In this document: one piece after another, positions 41,333-50,572 of the stretch | Position numbering within the stretch: position 1 is the stretch's first letter | Layout: every line of letters begins with the position of its first letter | From: Allobosea sp. | GTDB lineage: Bacteria > Pseudomonadota > Alphaproteobacteria > Rhizobiales > Beijerinckiaceae | Length of the DNA stretch: 64,000 bases | NCBI GenBank assembly: GCA_024231975.1 | Contig: JAAEQB010000089.1 | Coordinates: forward strand, 1-64,000 | Direction of reading: 5' to 3' | Made by a program: the position numbers and the translations under genes | Notes under the pieces: model-generated | The model's input: the letters and a program-made list of their open reading frames with translations, nothing else | Database searches by the model: none | What the model was told of the DNA's origin: nothing

Positions 41333-42550
41333 ATGAACGTCAGCCAGCCGATCGCCCAGACCCGCCGCGCCGACCTGCCGGTGCTGTTCGTGCTCAGCGC
41401 GACGCATCTGCTCAACGACATGATCCAGTCGCTGATCCCCGCGATCTACCCGATCATCAAGACGGCCTACGCGCTCGATTTCGGCCAGATCGGCCTGATC
41501 ACGCTGACCTTCCAGATCACCGCCTCGCTGCTGCAGCCGGTCGTCGGCGCCTATACCGACAAGAACCCGATGCCCTATTCGATGGTCGTCGGCATGGGCT
41601 GCACGCTGACCGGACTGATCGGCCTCGCCTATGCCGGCAGCTATGCGCTGCTGCTGATCTCGGCGGCCTGCGTCGGACTGGGCTCCTCGATCTTCCACCC
41701 CGAGGCGACCCGCATGGCCCGCAACGCCTCCGGCGGCCAGCAGGGACTGGCGCAGGGCATCTTCCAGGTCGGCGGCCAGAGCGGCGGCGCGCTCGGCCCG
41801 CTGCTCGCCGCCTTCATCATCGTGCCGCGCGGCCAGACCAGCGTCGCCTGGTTTTCGGCCGCGGCCCTGCTTGCCATGATCCTGATGGTCTGGACGGCGC
41901 GCCGCTATGCCGAGCTGAGCAAGGCCGCCGCCGCTGCGGCCAAGCCCGCGAAGGTCGCAGCGGCGGCACCCGCGACGCCCGCGCATACCAAGGGCCAGAT
42001 CGCCTTCGCGATCACCATCCTGGTGATCCTGCTATTCTCGAAGAACGCCTATTCCTCGAGCTTCAGCTCCTATTACACCTTCTATCTGATCGGGAAGTTC
42101 GGCATCTCCGTGCAGGGCTCGCAGCTGATGCTGTTCCTGTTCCTTGCCGCCGCCGCCGTCGGCGCGCTCGCCGGCGGCATCATCGGCGACAAGATCGGCC
42201 GCAACCGCATCCTCTGGTTCTCGATCCTCGGCGCCCTGCCCTTCTCGCTGATCCTGCCCTTCGCCGATCTGTTCTGGACCGGCGTGCTGACGGTGGTGAT
42301 CAACCTGATCATGGCGAGCTCCTTCGCCGCGATCCTGATCTACGCGATGGAGTTGATGCCGGGCCGGATCGGCCTGATCGGCGGCCTGTTCTACGGCCTC
42401 TCCTTCGGCCTCGGCGGCCTTGCGGCGGCGATCCTCGGCGAGGTCGCCGACTGGATCGGCATCGAGGCGGTCTACCGCCTCTGCGCCTTCCTGCCTGCGA
42501 TCGGCCTGCTCGCCTGGTTCCTGCCGAAGGTCGAGCACCGGCGGGCTTAG
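41333..42550 (+). CDS. MFS transporter of the fosmidomycin-resistance (Fsr) type
   Basis: A 405-residue major facilitator with about 12 helices. The segments LSATHLLNDMIQSLIPAIYP and GSSIFHPEATRMARNASGG are typical of Fsr, which exports fosmidomycin. The middle loop (about residues 200-222) is Ala/Lys-rich. The natural substrate is unknown. It lies after a repeat and is probably independently transcribed. The NIPSNAP gene follows by 104 bases. Confidence 0.88.
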   Translation: MNVSQPIAQTRRADLPVLFVLSATHLLNDMIQSLIPAIYPIIKTAYALDFGQIGLITLTFQITASLLQPVVGAYTDKNPMPYSMVVGMGCTLTGLIGLAYAGSYALLLISAACVGLGSSIFHPEATRMARNASGGQQGLAQGIFQVGGQSGGALGPLLAAFIIVPRGQTSVAWFSAAALLAMILMVWTARRYAELSKAAAAAAKPAKVAAAAPATPAHTKGQIAFAITILVILLFSKNAYSSSFSSYYTFYLIGKFGISVQGSQLMLFLFLAAAAVGALAGGIIGDKIGRNRILWFSILGALPFSLILPFADLFWTGVLTVVINLIMASSFAAILIYAMELMPGRIGLIGGLFYGLSFGLGGLAAAILGEVADWIGIEAVYRLCAFLPAIGLLAWFLPKVEHRRA

Positions 42551-42654
42551 AGCCGGCCGGCGCCAGCGGGGCCGAGGCCCTGTCACTCGATCGGGGCAGA
42601 CCATCTTTGCGGCAAATTGCTTGCCGCAAGAACGACAACAGGACGTGGTTTTCG

Positions 42655-42981
42655 ATGATCTACGAAATGCGCGTGTATCGCTGCCTGCCTGGCCGGCTTC
42701 CGGCTTTGCTCGAGCGCTTCGAGAAGGCCACGCTGAAGCTGTGGGACAAGCACGGCATCCGGCAAGCCGGATTCTTCACCACGCTGATCGGAGCGTCCAA
42801 TCAGGAGCTGACCTATTTCCTGGCCTGGGAATCGCTCGCCGAGCGCGAGACGAAATGGACGGCGTTTGCGACCGATCCGGACTGGACCGAGGCACGCACG
42901 AGGAGCGAAGCGGACGGCCAGATCACTGAGAACATCGTCAGCCAGATCTTGGCGCCGACGGCCTTCTCCGCGGTCAAGTAA
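42655..42981 (+). CDS. NIPSNAP-family protein
   Basis: A 108-residue ferredoxin-like alpha/beta-barrel protein. It starts MIYEMRVYRCLPGRLPALL, with the typical N-terminal Y-E-x-R-x-Y of NIPSNAP domains, and has AGFFTTLIGASNQELTYFL. The family role is unclear; some bacterial members sit next to transporters or oxygenases. It ends 56 bases before an MFS gene whose C-terminal domain has a similar ferredoxin-like fold, which may reflect a common pathway. Confidence 0.88.
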   Translation: MIYEMRVYRCLPGRLPALLERFEKATLKLWDKHGIRQAGFFTTLIGASNQELTYFLAWESLAERETKWTAFATDPDWTEARTRSEADGQITENIVSQILAPTAFSAVK

Positions 42982-43037
42982 GCGCCTTTCGGCGAAGCGC
43001 AGCTTCCCATCGGCCGCCGGCATGCTCTAACTGTTTC

Positions 43038-44747
43038 ATGCCGCAAGAGCCCGCCACGCAGAGAACCGCCGAGACCGCCGAAGCCGACCTCGCCGCCGCG
43101 GGCCTGACGCCTCACCACGGCCCCTATTCGGCTTTTGCGCCGTTGCGCCATCCGATCTTCCGCGCCGTCTGGATCGCAAGCCTCGTCTCGAACTTCGGCG
43201 GCCTCGTCCAAATGGTCGGTGCCGCCTGGCTGATGACCTCGATCTCCGATTCGCCGGACATGGTCGCGCTCGTCCAGTCCTCGACCACGCTGCCGGTGAT
43301 GATCTTCTCGCTTGCCGCCGGGGCGATCGCGGACAACTACGACCGCCGCCGTATCCTGCTGACGGCCCAGGGCTTCATGCTCGCTGTTTCGATCATGCTG
43401 GCGGTCTTCGCCTGGTATGGGCTGCTCTCGCCCTGGCTCCTGCTGGCCTTCACCTTCCTGCTCGGTTGCGGCAACGCGCTCAACAACCCGGCCTGGCAAT
43501 CCTCGGTCGGCGACATGGTCCCGCGCCCCGAGGTGCCGGCGGCGGTGACGTTGAACAGCGTCGCCTTCAACATCGCTCGCAGCGTCGGCCCGGCGATCGG
43601 CGGCGCCATCGTCGCCGCTTTCGGTGCGGTCGCCGCCTTCCTCGTCAACGCCTTCAGCTACATCGGCCTGCTCGCCGTGCTGGCCCGCTGGCAGCCGCCG
43701 CATGTCGAGCGCGTGCTGCCGCGCGAGACGTTCCTGCTCGCGATGGGCGCCGGTCTCCGCTATGTCGCGATGTCGCCCAATATCCGCGCCGTCATCCTGC
43801 GCGCCTCCCTCTTCGGCTTCGGCGGCATCGTCGGTCTCGCTTTGATGCCGCTGGTCGCACGCGACCTGGTGCGCGGCGGCCCGCTGACATACGGCATCCT
43901 GCTGGGAGCCTTCGGCGTCGGCGCGGTCGCCGGAGCCTTCGTCAGCGGCCGGCTGCGCGGTCGTTTCAGCACCGAGACCCTCGTGCGTCTGACCTTCCTG
44001 GCCTATGCGGCCGGGGCCTTGGTGGTCGGTCTGAGCCGAACCCTGTGGCTCACCATGCCAGCACTTGCGGTCGGCGGCGCGTGCTGGGTGCTGGCGCTCT
44101 CGACCTTCAATTCGACGGTGCAGCTATCGGCGCCGCGCTGGGTGGTGGGGCGCGCGCTGGCGCTCTACCAGATGGCGGCCTTCGGCGGCATGGCCGTGGG
44201 CAGCTGGGCCTGGGGCTGGGTTACCCTCCATACCGGCCCGACGGGCGCCCTGTACGCGGCGGCGGCGGCGCTCGTCTTGGGCGCGGCCGCCGGACTGCGC
44301 TATCGGCTGCCCCCGCTCGAAGCGCTCAATCTCGATCCGCTCAGCCGTTGGCGCGAGCCTACGGTCGCAGTCGATATCGAGCCACGCAGCGGCCCGGTCT
44401 TCGTCACCATCGAATGGCGAATCCGGCAGGAGGATGTGGTCGAGTTCCTGAAGGCGATGGAGGAGCGCCGGCGCATCCGCCGCCGCGACGGCGCCCGCCA
44501 CTGGTCGCTGCTGCGCGACCTGACCGATGCCGAGCTCTGGATCGAGCGCTACGACAGCCCGACCTGGGTCGAATATGTCCGCCAGGCCCAGCGCGCCACC
44601 CAGGCCGACGCCGAAATCGGCGACCGGGTCAGGGGCCTGCATATCGGACCCGAGCCGCCGGTCGTGCATCGCATGGTCGAGCGTCAGACCGGTGCGTTGC
44701 CGCGCGAGGTACTGCGCGCGACCCAGCAGGCCCAAGCGTTGCCCTGA
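43038..44747 (+). CDS. MFS transporter (EntS-like, MFS_3) with C-terminal ferredoxin-like domain
   Basis: A 569-residue protein. Residues ~30-425 form a 12-helix MFS_3-type exporter (RHPIFRAVWIASLVSNFGGL, the A-like motif AIADNYDRRR). Residues ~440-569 form a soluble domain of NIPSNAP/ABM-like look (VFVTIEWRIRQEDVVEFLKAM, ARHWSLLRDLTDAELWIERY). Similar fusions exist in rhizobia and are annotated as MFS transporters. The cargo is unknown; siderophore or drug export is the family guess. It follows the NIPSNAP gene closely. Confidence 0.88.
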   Translation: MPQEPATQRTAETAEADLAAAGLTPHHGPYSAFAPLRHPIFRAVWIASLVSNFGGLVQMVGAAWLMTSISDSPDMVALVQSSTTLPVMIFSLAAGAIADNYDRRRILLTAQGFMLAVSIMLAVFAWYGLLSPWLLLAFTFLLGCGNALNNPAWQSSVGDMVPRPEVPAAVTLNSVAFNIARSVGPAIGGAIVAAFGAVAAFLVNAFSYIGLLAVLARWQPPHVERVLPRETFLLAMGAGLRYVAMSPNIRAVILRASLFGFGGIVGLALMPLVARDLVRGGPLTYGILLGAFGVGAVAGAFVSGRLRGRFSTETLVRLTFLAYAAGALVVGLSRTLWLTMPALAVGGACWVLALSTFNSTVQLSAPRWVVGRALALYQMAAFGGMAVGSWAWGWVTLHTGPTGALYAAAAALVLGAAAGLRYRLPPLEALNLDPLSRWREPTVAVDIEPRSGPVFVTIEWRIRQEDVVEFLKAMEERRRIRRRDGARHWSLLRDLTDAELWIERYDSPTWVEYVRQAQRATQADAEIGDRVRGLHIGPEPPVVHRMVERQTGALPREVLRATQQAQALP

Positions 44748-45039
44748 GCGGCGGCGATCCTGCCGCCGATCGCGCTCCTCGCCGGCGAAGCGGCCGCGGC
44801 GCCGCAATGTCGGTCCCGAAGTGGAGATGCAGCAGCAGCTCACGGCCGCCGTTCCTGGTTGGCGCGACCTGCGCAGCAAGACGCCGCATCGCTACAGCGA
44901 TCGCGCCCATCTCCGCCCCTTAATGTCTGAATAACAATTTAGGAATTACCGTTATCGCCGATTCGCCGTCTGGTTGAATTTGTGCCCACGCGTCGCGTCC
45001 ATGTGGAGTAGCTGATTCCGTTGACGCCGGCCCCGGGGG

Positions 45040-47991
45040 GTGCGCTTGCCGAAAACGATGGCGAAGGGCCGAGCGACTGCCTGCAGTTGTCGCCGATCCC
45101 TGTTGCGGACGACAGCGCTCGTTGCGCTGATCTGCGCGGCCTCCGGCGCACGGCCCGCCAGCGCACAGCCTGTGACGGGCAGCGGCGACCTGATTCCAGG
45201 TCCCGCTCAAACGCCCAACTGGATTGTCGGCGGCGATCTTCGGGTCGGCGATGGCGGCACTGGTCAGCTCGACATCACGGCTGGCGGAACGGTGCTGAAT
45301 GATCTCGGCTACATCGCCTTCGGGATCGGCAGTATTGGCACGGTCACCGTCTCGGGGCAGGACGGCAGCGGCAATCGATCGACCTGGTCCAATGCGAACG
45401 ACCTCGTCATCGGCGAGGCAGGAACCGGCTCGCTGACGATCACCGGCGGCGGTGTCGTCAACAATCGGGACGGCTATATCGGAGCCGACTCCACGGGCGT
45501 CGGTACGGTCACCGTTTCGGGCGTAGGCAGCAACGGCAGGGCCTCGACATGGACCAATGTCGGCGATCTTCACGTCGGCTACAACGGCACCGGGACATTG
45601 AATATTCTCGCCGGTGGCCAGGTTTCGAATGTCGGCGGCGACATCAGTGGCGGGGGTAATGCGCTCGTCAGCGGACAGGGCTCGTCCTGGCACAACAGCG
45701 GCCGGCTGACCGTCGGCCTGTACGGGACCGGAACCCTGCGCGTCGAAGACGGTGCGACGATTTCGAGCGCGGACGGCATCGTCGGCGATAGCGCCCAAGG
45801 CGATGCCGTGCTGACCGGTGCGGGCACGACATGGACCAATACCGGGCAATTCACCGTTGGCAGCTTCGGCACGGGCACCTTGCGGATCGAAGACGGCGCC
45901 ACCGTCACCAGCAATCAGGGCTATATCGGCGCCAGCGACACCGGTAGCGTCACGGTGAGCGGAGCGGGGTCGAAATGGTCGATGTCGCCGTACAGCCTGA
46001 CCATCGGCAACTTCGGCATCGGCTCGCTGACAGTCGAGAATGGTGGGTTGGTGCGCGCCGAAGGCGGTGTCCTGCTCGGAGTTGCCTCGATTTCCAGCGG
46101 AACGTTGCTTCTGCAGGGCTCCACGAATAATCGCGGCGTTCTGGAAACCAGCCGGATCTTCACTGGCTATGGCACGACAAGCGTCACGTTCAACGGTGGC
46201 CTGCTGCGTGCGACAGACGACAACCCCGATTTCTTCGCGGGTTTCGAAGGGCGCACGATCACCATCGGCGCGAATGGCGTCGTCATCGACACGGATGGCC
46301 ATGACATCGGCATCTCTCCGACCTTCACCGGCGCAGGAGCCCTGATCAAGGATGGGCCAGGCAAGCTGACGCTGACCGGCGACAGCGGTTCGACCTTCAC
46401 CGGCGCCGGCAGCGTGGTGGCGGGCACGCTCGTCGTGAACGGCATCCTCGGCGGAACGATGGAGGTCATCGGCGGCCGCCTGCAGGGCATCGGCACGGTC
46501 GGGGCCACGACCAATCAGCCAGGCGGCACGATCGCGCCGGGCAATTCGATCGGCACGCTGACCATCAACGGCGACTATGTCGGGAACGGCGGCCAGCTGG
46601 AGATCGAAACCGTTCTTGGCGGCGATGCCTCACCGTCGGATCGCCTCGTCATCACCGGCAGCACCTCCGGGACCACCACGGTCAGGGTGATCAACCAGGG
46701 CGGGACCGGCGCAAGGACCGTCGAAGGCATCAAGATCGTCGATGTCGGTGGCGCCTCGAACGGCACCTTCTCCCTGCAGGGCAATTACGTCTTCCAGGGG
46801 CAGCAGGCCGTCGTCGCCGGCGCTTACGCCTATACGCTGCACAAGAACGGCGTGAGCACGCCCAATGACGGCGACTGGTATCTGCGCTCGGTCTATACCG
46901 TGTCGTCTGGCTCCGGCTCGTCTTCGACCGGATCCTCCTCCATATCGGGCTCGTCTGCCACCGAAGCATCCGGGGACGGTGCCAGCTCCGCGGCGGCCGA
47001 ATCGTCCGGCACGGTCGTCACCCCCATCTACCAGCCGGGCGCCTCGCTCTATGAGGCTTATGGGCAGGTGCTGCAGCGCATGAACCAGCTGCAGACGTTG
47101 CGCCAGCGTGTCGGCGAGCGCTTCGACGGGCGGACGGGCGCTTCCTCGTCCATGGCGGGGCACGCTGTCTGGGCGCGCATCGACGGTGCTCACGCCCGGG
47201 TGACGCCGAGTTTTTCGACCACCGGTACCGGCTACACGATCGACAGCTGGCGGCTGCAGATCGGCGTCGACGGGCAGTTGCTCGCCAATGATTCCGGCAT
47301 CCTGGTGGGCGGGCTCTCGCTGCACCATGGCGGAGCGTCGGCTGATGTCTCCTCGGTCTTCGGGCAAGGCAGGATCGCCTCGCGCGGCAGCGGTTTCGCC
47401 GGCACGCTGACCTGGTATGGGGCGAGTGGCTTCTACGCCGATGCCCAGGCTCAGTTCAGCTGGTTCGACAGCGACCTGTCCTCGACCACGACCGGGCGCC
47501 GGCTCGCCAAGGGCAAGGCCGGCTTCGGCTCCGTTCTGGGGCTCGAACTCGGTCAGCGCTTCGCCCTCGCCGGCGACTGGTCGCTGACGCCTCAGGTTCA
47601 GCTGAGCTATGCCCGCATCGATGCCGACAGCTTCGTTGATCCGTTCGGAGCCTCTGTCGCCGTGGGGCACGGCGACAGCCTGCGCGGCCGCCTCGGCCTC
47701 TCGGCCGACTATCGGGCGAGCTGGCGCGACGCTGGCGGGCGAAAGGTCGACATGGCTCTCTACGGCATCGCCAACCTGCACTACGACTTTCGCGGTGGGA
47801 CGGCGACGATGGTCGCAGACGCCCGCTTGACCAGCCGCGAGGAGCGGCTCCAGGGCGGGCTCGGCCTCGGCGCCAAATACGCATGGGATCGCTATGCGCT
47901 CTATGGCGAGGTCGAGGCGCGCACCAGCCTCGCCCATTTCGCCGATAGCCATACCATCGCAGGACGCGCCGGCCTCAGGATCAGCTGGTAG
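45040..47991 (+). CDS. Autotransporter with repeat-rich passenger
   Basis: A 983-residue type Va autotransporter. A long signal region precedes a passenger (about residues 45-600) built of beta-helix repeats. At least seven units of the type GTGTLRVEDGATISSADG alternate with GYIG-type turns. A Ser/Gly-rich linker (about 625-660) follows, then the outer-membrane beta-barrel (about 720-983) that ends RAGLRISW with an aromatic C-terminus. It probably anchors the passenger on the cell surface as an adhesin or structural protein. The start is GTG; an ATG six codons later is an alternative. Codon bias is normal for the window. Confidence 0.93.
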   Translation: MRLPKTMAKGRATACSCRRSLLRTTALVALICAASGARPASAQPVTGSGDLIPGPAQTPNWIVGGDLRVGDGGTGQLDITAGGTVLNDLGYIAFGIGSIGTVTVSGQDGSGNRSTWSNANDLVIGEAGTGSLTITGGGVVNNRDGYIGADSTGVGTVTVSGVGSNGRASTWTNVGDLHVGYNGTGTLNILAGGQVSNVGGDISGGGNALVSGQGSSWHNSGRLTVGLYGTGTLRVEDGATISSADGIVGDSAQGDAVLTGAGTTWTNTGQFTVGSFGTGTLRIEDGATVTSNQGYIGASDTGSVTVSGAGSKWSMSPYSLTIGNFGIGSLTVENGGLVRAEGGVLLGVASISSGTLLLQGSTNNRGVLETSRIFTGYGTTSVTFNGGLLRATDDNPDFFAGFEGRTITIGANGVVIDTDGHDIGISPTFTGAGALIKDGPGKLTLTGDSGSTFTGAGSVVAGTLVVNGILGGTMEVIGGRLQGIGTVGATTNQPGGTIAPGNSIGTLTINGDYVGNGGQLEIETVLGGDASPSDRLVITGSTSGTTTVRVINQGGTGARTVEGIKIVDVGGASNGTFSLQGNYVFQGQQAVVAGAYAYTLHKNGVSTPNDGDWYLRSVYTVSSGSGSSSTGSSSISGSSATEASGDGASSAAAESSGTVVTPIYQPGASLYEAYGQVLQRMNQLQTLRQRVGERFDGRTGASSSMAGHAVWARIDGAHARVTPSFSTTGTGYTIDSWRLQIGVDGQLLANDSGILVGGLSLHHGGASADVSSVFGQGRIASRGSGFAGTLTWYGASGFYADAQAQFSWFDSDLSSTTTGRRLAKGKAGFGSVLGLELGQRFALAGDWSLTPQVQLSYARIDADSFVDPFGASVAVGHGDSLRGRLGLSADYRASWRDAGGRKVDMALYGIANLHYDFRGGTATMVADARLTSREERLQGGLGLGAKYAWDRYALYGEVEARTSLAHFADSHTIAGRAGLRISW

Positions 47992-48031
47992 CGAGCCAAT
48001 ACCCAGCCCCAGGTGGCGGCCTTCAGGAGCT

Positions 48032-48118
48032 TGGTGCGGACGGCGGGGATCGAACCCGCATACCGTTTCCGGTGAGGCATTTTAAGTGCCTTGCGTCTAC
48101 CAGTTTCGCCACGTCCGC
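48032..48118 (-). tRNA. tRNA-Leu (TAA)
   Basis: On the minus strand an 87-nt class II tRNA with encoded CCA: acceptor GCGGACG/CGTCCGC, anticodon TAA in the loop CTTAAAA, a long variable arm and T-loop GGTTCGATCC-like. The discriminator is A, as expected for tRNA-Leu. Confidence 0.94.
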
Positions 48119-48178
48119 GCGGCGAGACTGGTTAGCGATACCAGCGCCCGGCGACAAGCGCCGGTTGCGCATCTGTCC

Positions 48179-48829
48179 TCAGCGCCGATGCGCCGGCTTG
48201 TACCATTCGACCCCGTCCGGATCGACATAGAGCCCGGGCGCGACGTCGGAGCCGATCTTCTTCTCCTGCATCGGCACGCGCACCGTGTCGTCGCGGTCGC
48301 CGCGGCGGATATAGGGGCCGCTCGCCTGCTGGTGCTGGCCGCGTCCGCCGCCATCGCCGCCGCCGATCACCGCGCGGCGGGCCGCGACCTTGTCGTCCAG
48401 CGCCGCGACCTGTCGGGCCGCGAAGGCGACCTTGGCCGTGCCCTCGATGATCGGCAGCGCCTTGCCCGCGGCGCCCTCGCCGGTGACGCGGATGCCGACG
48501 AAGCGCGGCACATAGGTCTGTCCGCCGCCAGCGCGCGCCAGCGCGTCCCAGCCGCCGGTGGTCGAGATCTGCGCGCCGCAGCGCTTGTGGGCGCGCTCGC
48601 AAGCCGCGCGCGAGGCGTAGCGCGGCGCCTTCTGCTCGAATTCGGCGCGGGCGTTGCGATAGGCGTGCTCGCATTGCTCTGCCGAGAGCTTGCCAGCCTC
48701 GATGCATTCGTCGCGGCGGACATAGGTCTGGCCGGCCGCCTGGGCGACGACATCGGCGGGAGTCAGGGCGATCCCGGCCACGGCAAAGGCCGCCGCGCGG
48801 GCGAAGACAAGGGGAAGGAGCGTGATCAT
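48179..48829 (-). CDS. DUF1190-family exported protein
   Basis: A 216-residue protein with an N-terminal signal (MITLLPLVFARAAAFAVAGI, cut near VVAQ). The cysteine pattern C-x8-C...C-x6-C (CIEAGKLSAEQC, CERAHKRC) is typical of DUF1190/YgiB-like proteins. The C-terminal half is Gly- and Arg-rich. The function is unknown; the E. coli relatives are outer-membrane-associated lipoproteins. The ATG at 48829 is preceded by AGGGAAG. It ends close to the tRNA-Leu gene and follows the ligase gene on the same strand. Confidence 0.8.
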   Translation of the reverse strand: MITLLPLVFARAAAFAVAGIALTPADVVAQAAGQTYVRRDECIEAGKLSAEQCEHAYRNARAEFEQKAPRYASRAACERAHKRCGAQISTTGGWDALARAGGGQTYVPRFVGIRVTGEGAAGKALPIIEGTAKVAFAARQVAALDDKVAARRAVIGGGDGGGRGQHQQASGPYIRRGDRDDTVRVPMQEKKIGSDVAPGLYVDPDGVEWYKPAHRR

Positions 48830-48858
48830 GCAGCTTCCCTGAGCATGCGATTGTGGCG

Positions 48859-50439
48859 TCACAGCAGCGGCCTCATCGTGATGGCGAGCTCGCGCGTGCC
48901 ACCATAATCGATTTTGCCGTTGCCGAGGACGGGAATCGCGCGGGTGACCAGGATCGCCTTGGGCAGCCATAATTCCGGGAAGCCCTGGCGCTTGGCCTCG
49001 TCCTGCAGTGCTTTCTTCTCGGCATCGGGCTTTTCCGTGACGAGGACGAGCTGCTCGCCCTTGCGAATGTCGGGCAGCGCCACGACCACGTGATTGTGAC
49101 CGGGCCAGAGGCCGGCGACCATCGATTCGACCGCCGCCAGCGAGACCATCTCGCCGCCGAGCTTGGCGAAGCGCTTCGCCCTGCCCCTGATCGCGACGAA
49201 GCCGTCATCGATCGTGACGATGTCGCCGGTGTCGTGCCAGCCACCCTCCGGCGGCACGATCGCACCGGGATTGTCGGCGTTGAGATAGCCGAGCATCACG
49301 TTCGGGCCCTTGACGCAGAGGCGGCCGCCCTCGGTGATGCCCTCGACCGGCTCGAGCTTCGCCGTGATGCCGGGCAGGAGCCGCCCGACCGTGCCCTCGC
49401 GCATCGCCACCGGCGTATTGCAGGCCAGCACCGGCGAGCACTCGGTGCAGCCATAGCCCTCCAGGATGGTGGTGCCGTAGGGCTCCCAGAGCTTGCGCGT
49501 CTCCGGCTTCACCCGCTCGGCCCCGGCGACGACATAGCGCACGCTCTTGAGGTCGCCCTCGTCCGCAGCGCGCGCGTAACCCTGCAAGAACGTGTCGGTG
49601 GCGAACAGGAAGGTCGCCCCGGTCTCGCCGATCAGCTTGGGCACCTGCTTGTAGTGCAGCGGGCTCGGATAGAGCACGACCTTCATGCCATGAGTGAGCG
49701 GCATCAGCAGCGCCGCCGTCAACCCGAAGGAGTGGAAGGCCGGCAGCGGGTTCATGACGATGTCGCGCTCGGAGAGGAAGCCGGCGGCGAGCTGGAAGAT
49801 CTGGTTGGCGTTGGCGATCAGATTGGCATGGCTCAGCACCACGCCCTTCGGCTTGCCCTCGGTGCCGGAAGTGAACAGCACCACGGCGGGATCGTCAGGC
49901 CGTGCGGCATGGCTGCGCAGGGCCAGCCCGGGCGCCAGCGAGGCGAGCGCGCCGAGCGCCTTGTCGAGGCTGGTCAGCTCCTTGCGGACATCTTCGAGAT
50001 AGATCACCCGCCGCCCCGGCGCGAGCGCCTCGACGATGTCGTCGAGCTTGGCCTGGTCGATGAAGCGGCGCGAGGTGACGATGGTCGAAATCGGCCCGAT
50101 CTCGCAGGCGGCGGTGAGATTCTTCAGACCGGCGGTGAAGTTGAGCAGCGCCGGCACGCGGCCATAGGCTGAGAGCCCGAACAGCGTCACCGCCATGCCC
50201 TGGACATTGGGCAGCATCAGCCCGACCTTTTCGCCGGGCTTCGTCAGCGCCGAAAGCTTGCGGCCGAGCACCAGCGCCCCCAGCACCAGGCTGCCATAGC
50301 TGAGCGGCTTGCGCTCCGGATCCTCCAGCGCGATGCGGCTCTTGCCGTGCTTGCCGGCGGCAGCCAGCAGCGCCTGGAACAGTGTGATCCTGGCGCCTTC
50401 GACGTCGAAGGGCTGTGCCGGCAATTCGGTTGCGGCCAT
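48859..50439 (-). CDS. AMP-dependent acyl ligase (Aas-type fatty acid-ACP ligase)
   Basis: A 526-residue ANL-superfamily enzyme that activates a fatty acid with ATP and joins it to ACP or CoA. The AMP-binding signature LFTSGTEGKPKGVVLSH is at about residue 187. The ILEGYGCTECSPV and GWHDTGDIVTIDDGF blocks and the C-terminal GNGKIDYGG lysine region are present. It resembles the ligase half of bifunctional Aas, without the acyltransferase half, which is not found beside it. It would act in recycling fatty acids or lysophospholipids at the membrane. It is upstream of the DUF1190 gene by about 30 bases. Confidence 0.88.
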   Translation of the reverse strand: MAATELPAQPFDVEGARITLFQALLAAAGKHGKSRIALEDPERKPLSYGSLVLGALVLGRKLSALTKPGEKVGLMLPNVQGMAVTLFGLSAYGRVPALLNFTAGLKNLTAACEIGPISTIVTSRRFIDQAKLDDIVEALAPGRRVIYLEDVRKELTSLDKALGALASLAPGLALRSHAARPDDPAVVLFTSGTEGKPKGVVLSHANLIANANQIFQLAAGFLSERDIVMNPLPAFHSFGLTAALLMPLTHGMKVVLYPSPLHYKQVPKLIGETGATFLFATDTFLQGYARAADEGDLKSVRYVVAGAERVKPETRKLWEPYGTTILEGYGCTECSPVLACNTPVAMREGTVGRLLPGITAKLEPVEGITEGGRLCVKGPNVMLGYLNADNPGAIVPPEGGWHDTGDIVTIDDGFVAIRGRAKRFAKLGGEMVSLAAVESMVAGLWPGHNHVVVALPDIRKGEQLVLVTEKPDAEKKALQDEAKRQGFPELWLPKAILVTRAIPVLGNGKIDYGGTRELAITMRPLL

Positions 50440-50572
50440 TCGGCTCGTGCTCCCCTTGTCGTTCCTCTTGCCCGCAACCTAAGGCCTGTGGGCAGCGATA
50501 CAATCCGTCGGCAGAAACTTCCCCAGCGTCACTCACCGCGCTAGGGTTGCGCCGCCAATGGAGGCTTCCGCC

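Noticed and set aside
45200..46050. Repeat DNA inside the autotransporter as a separate element
   Set aside because: The repeats are in frame and encode passenger beta-helix units; they are part of the gene.
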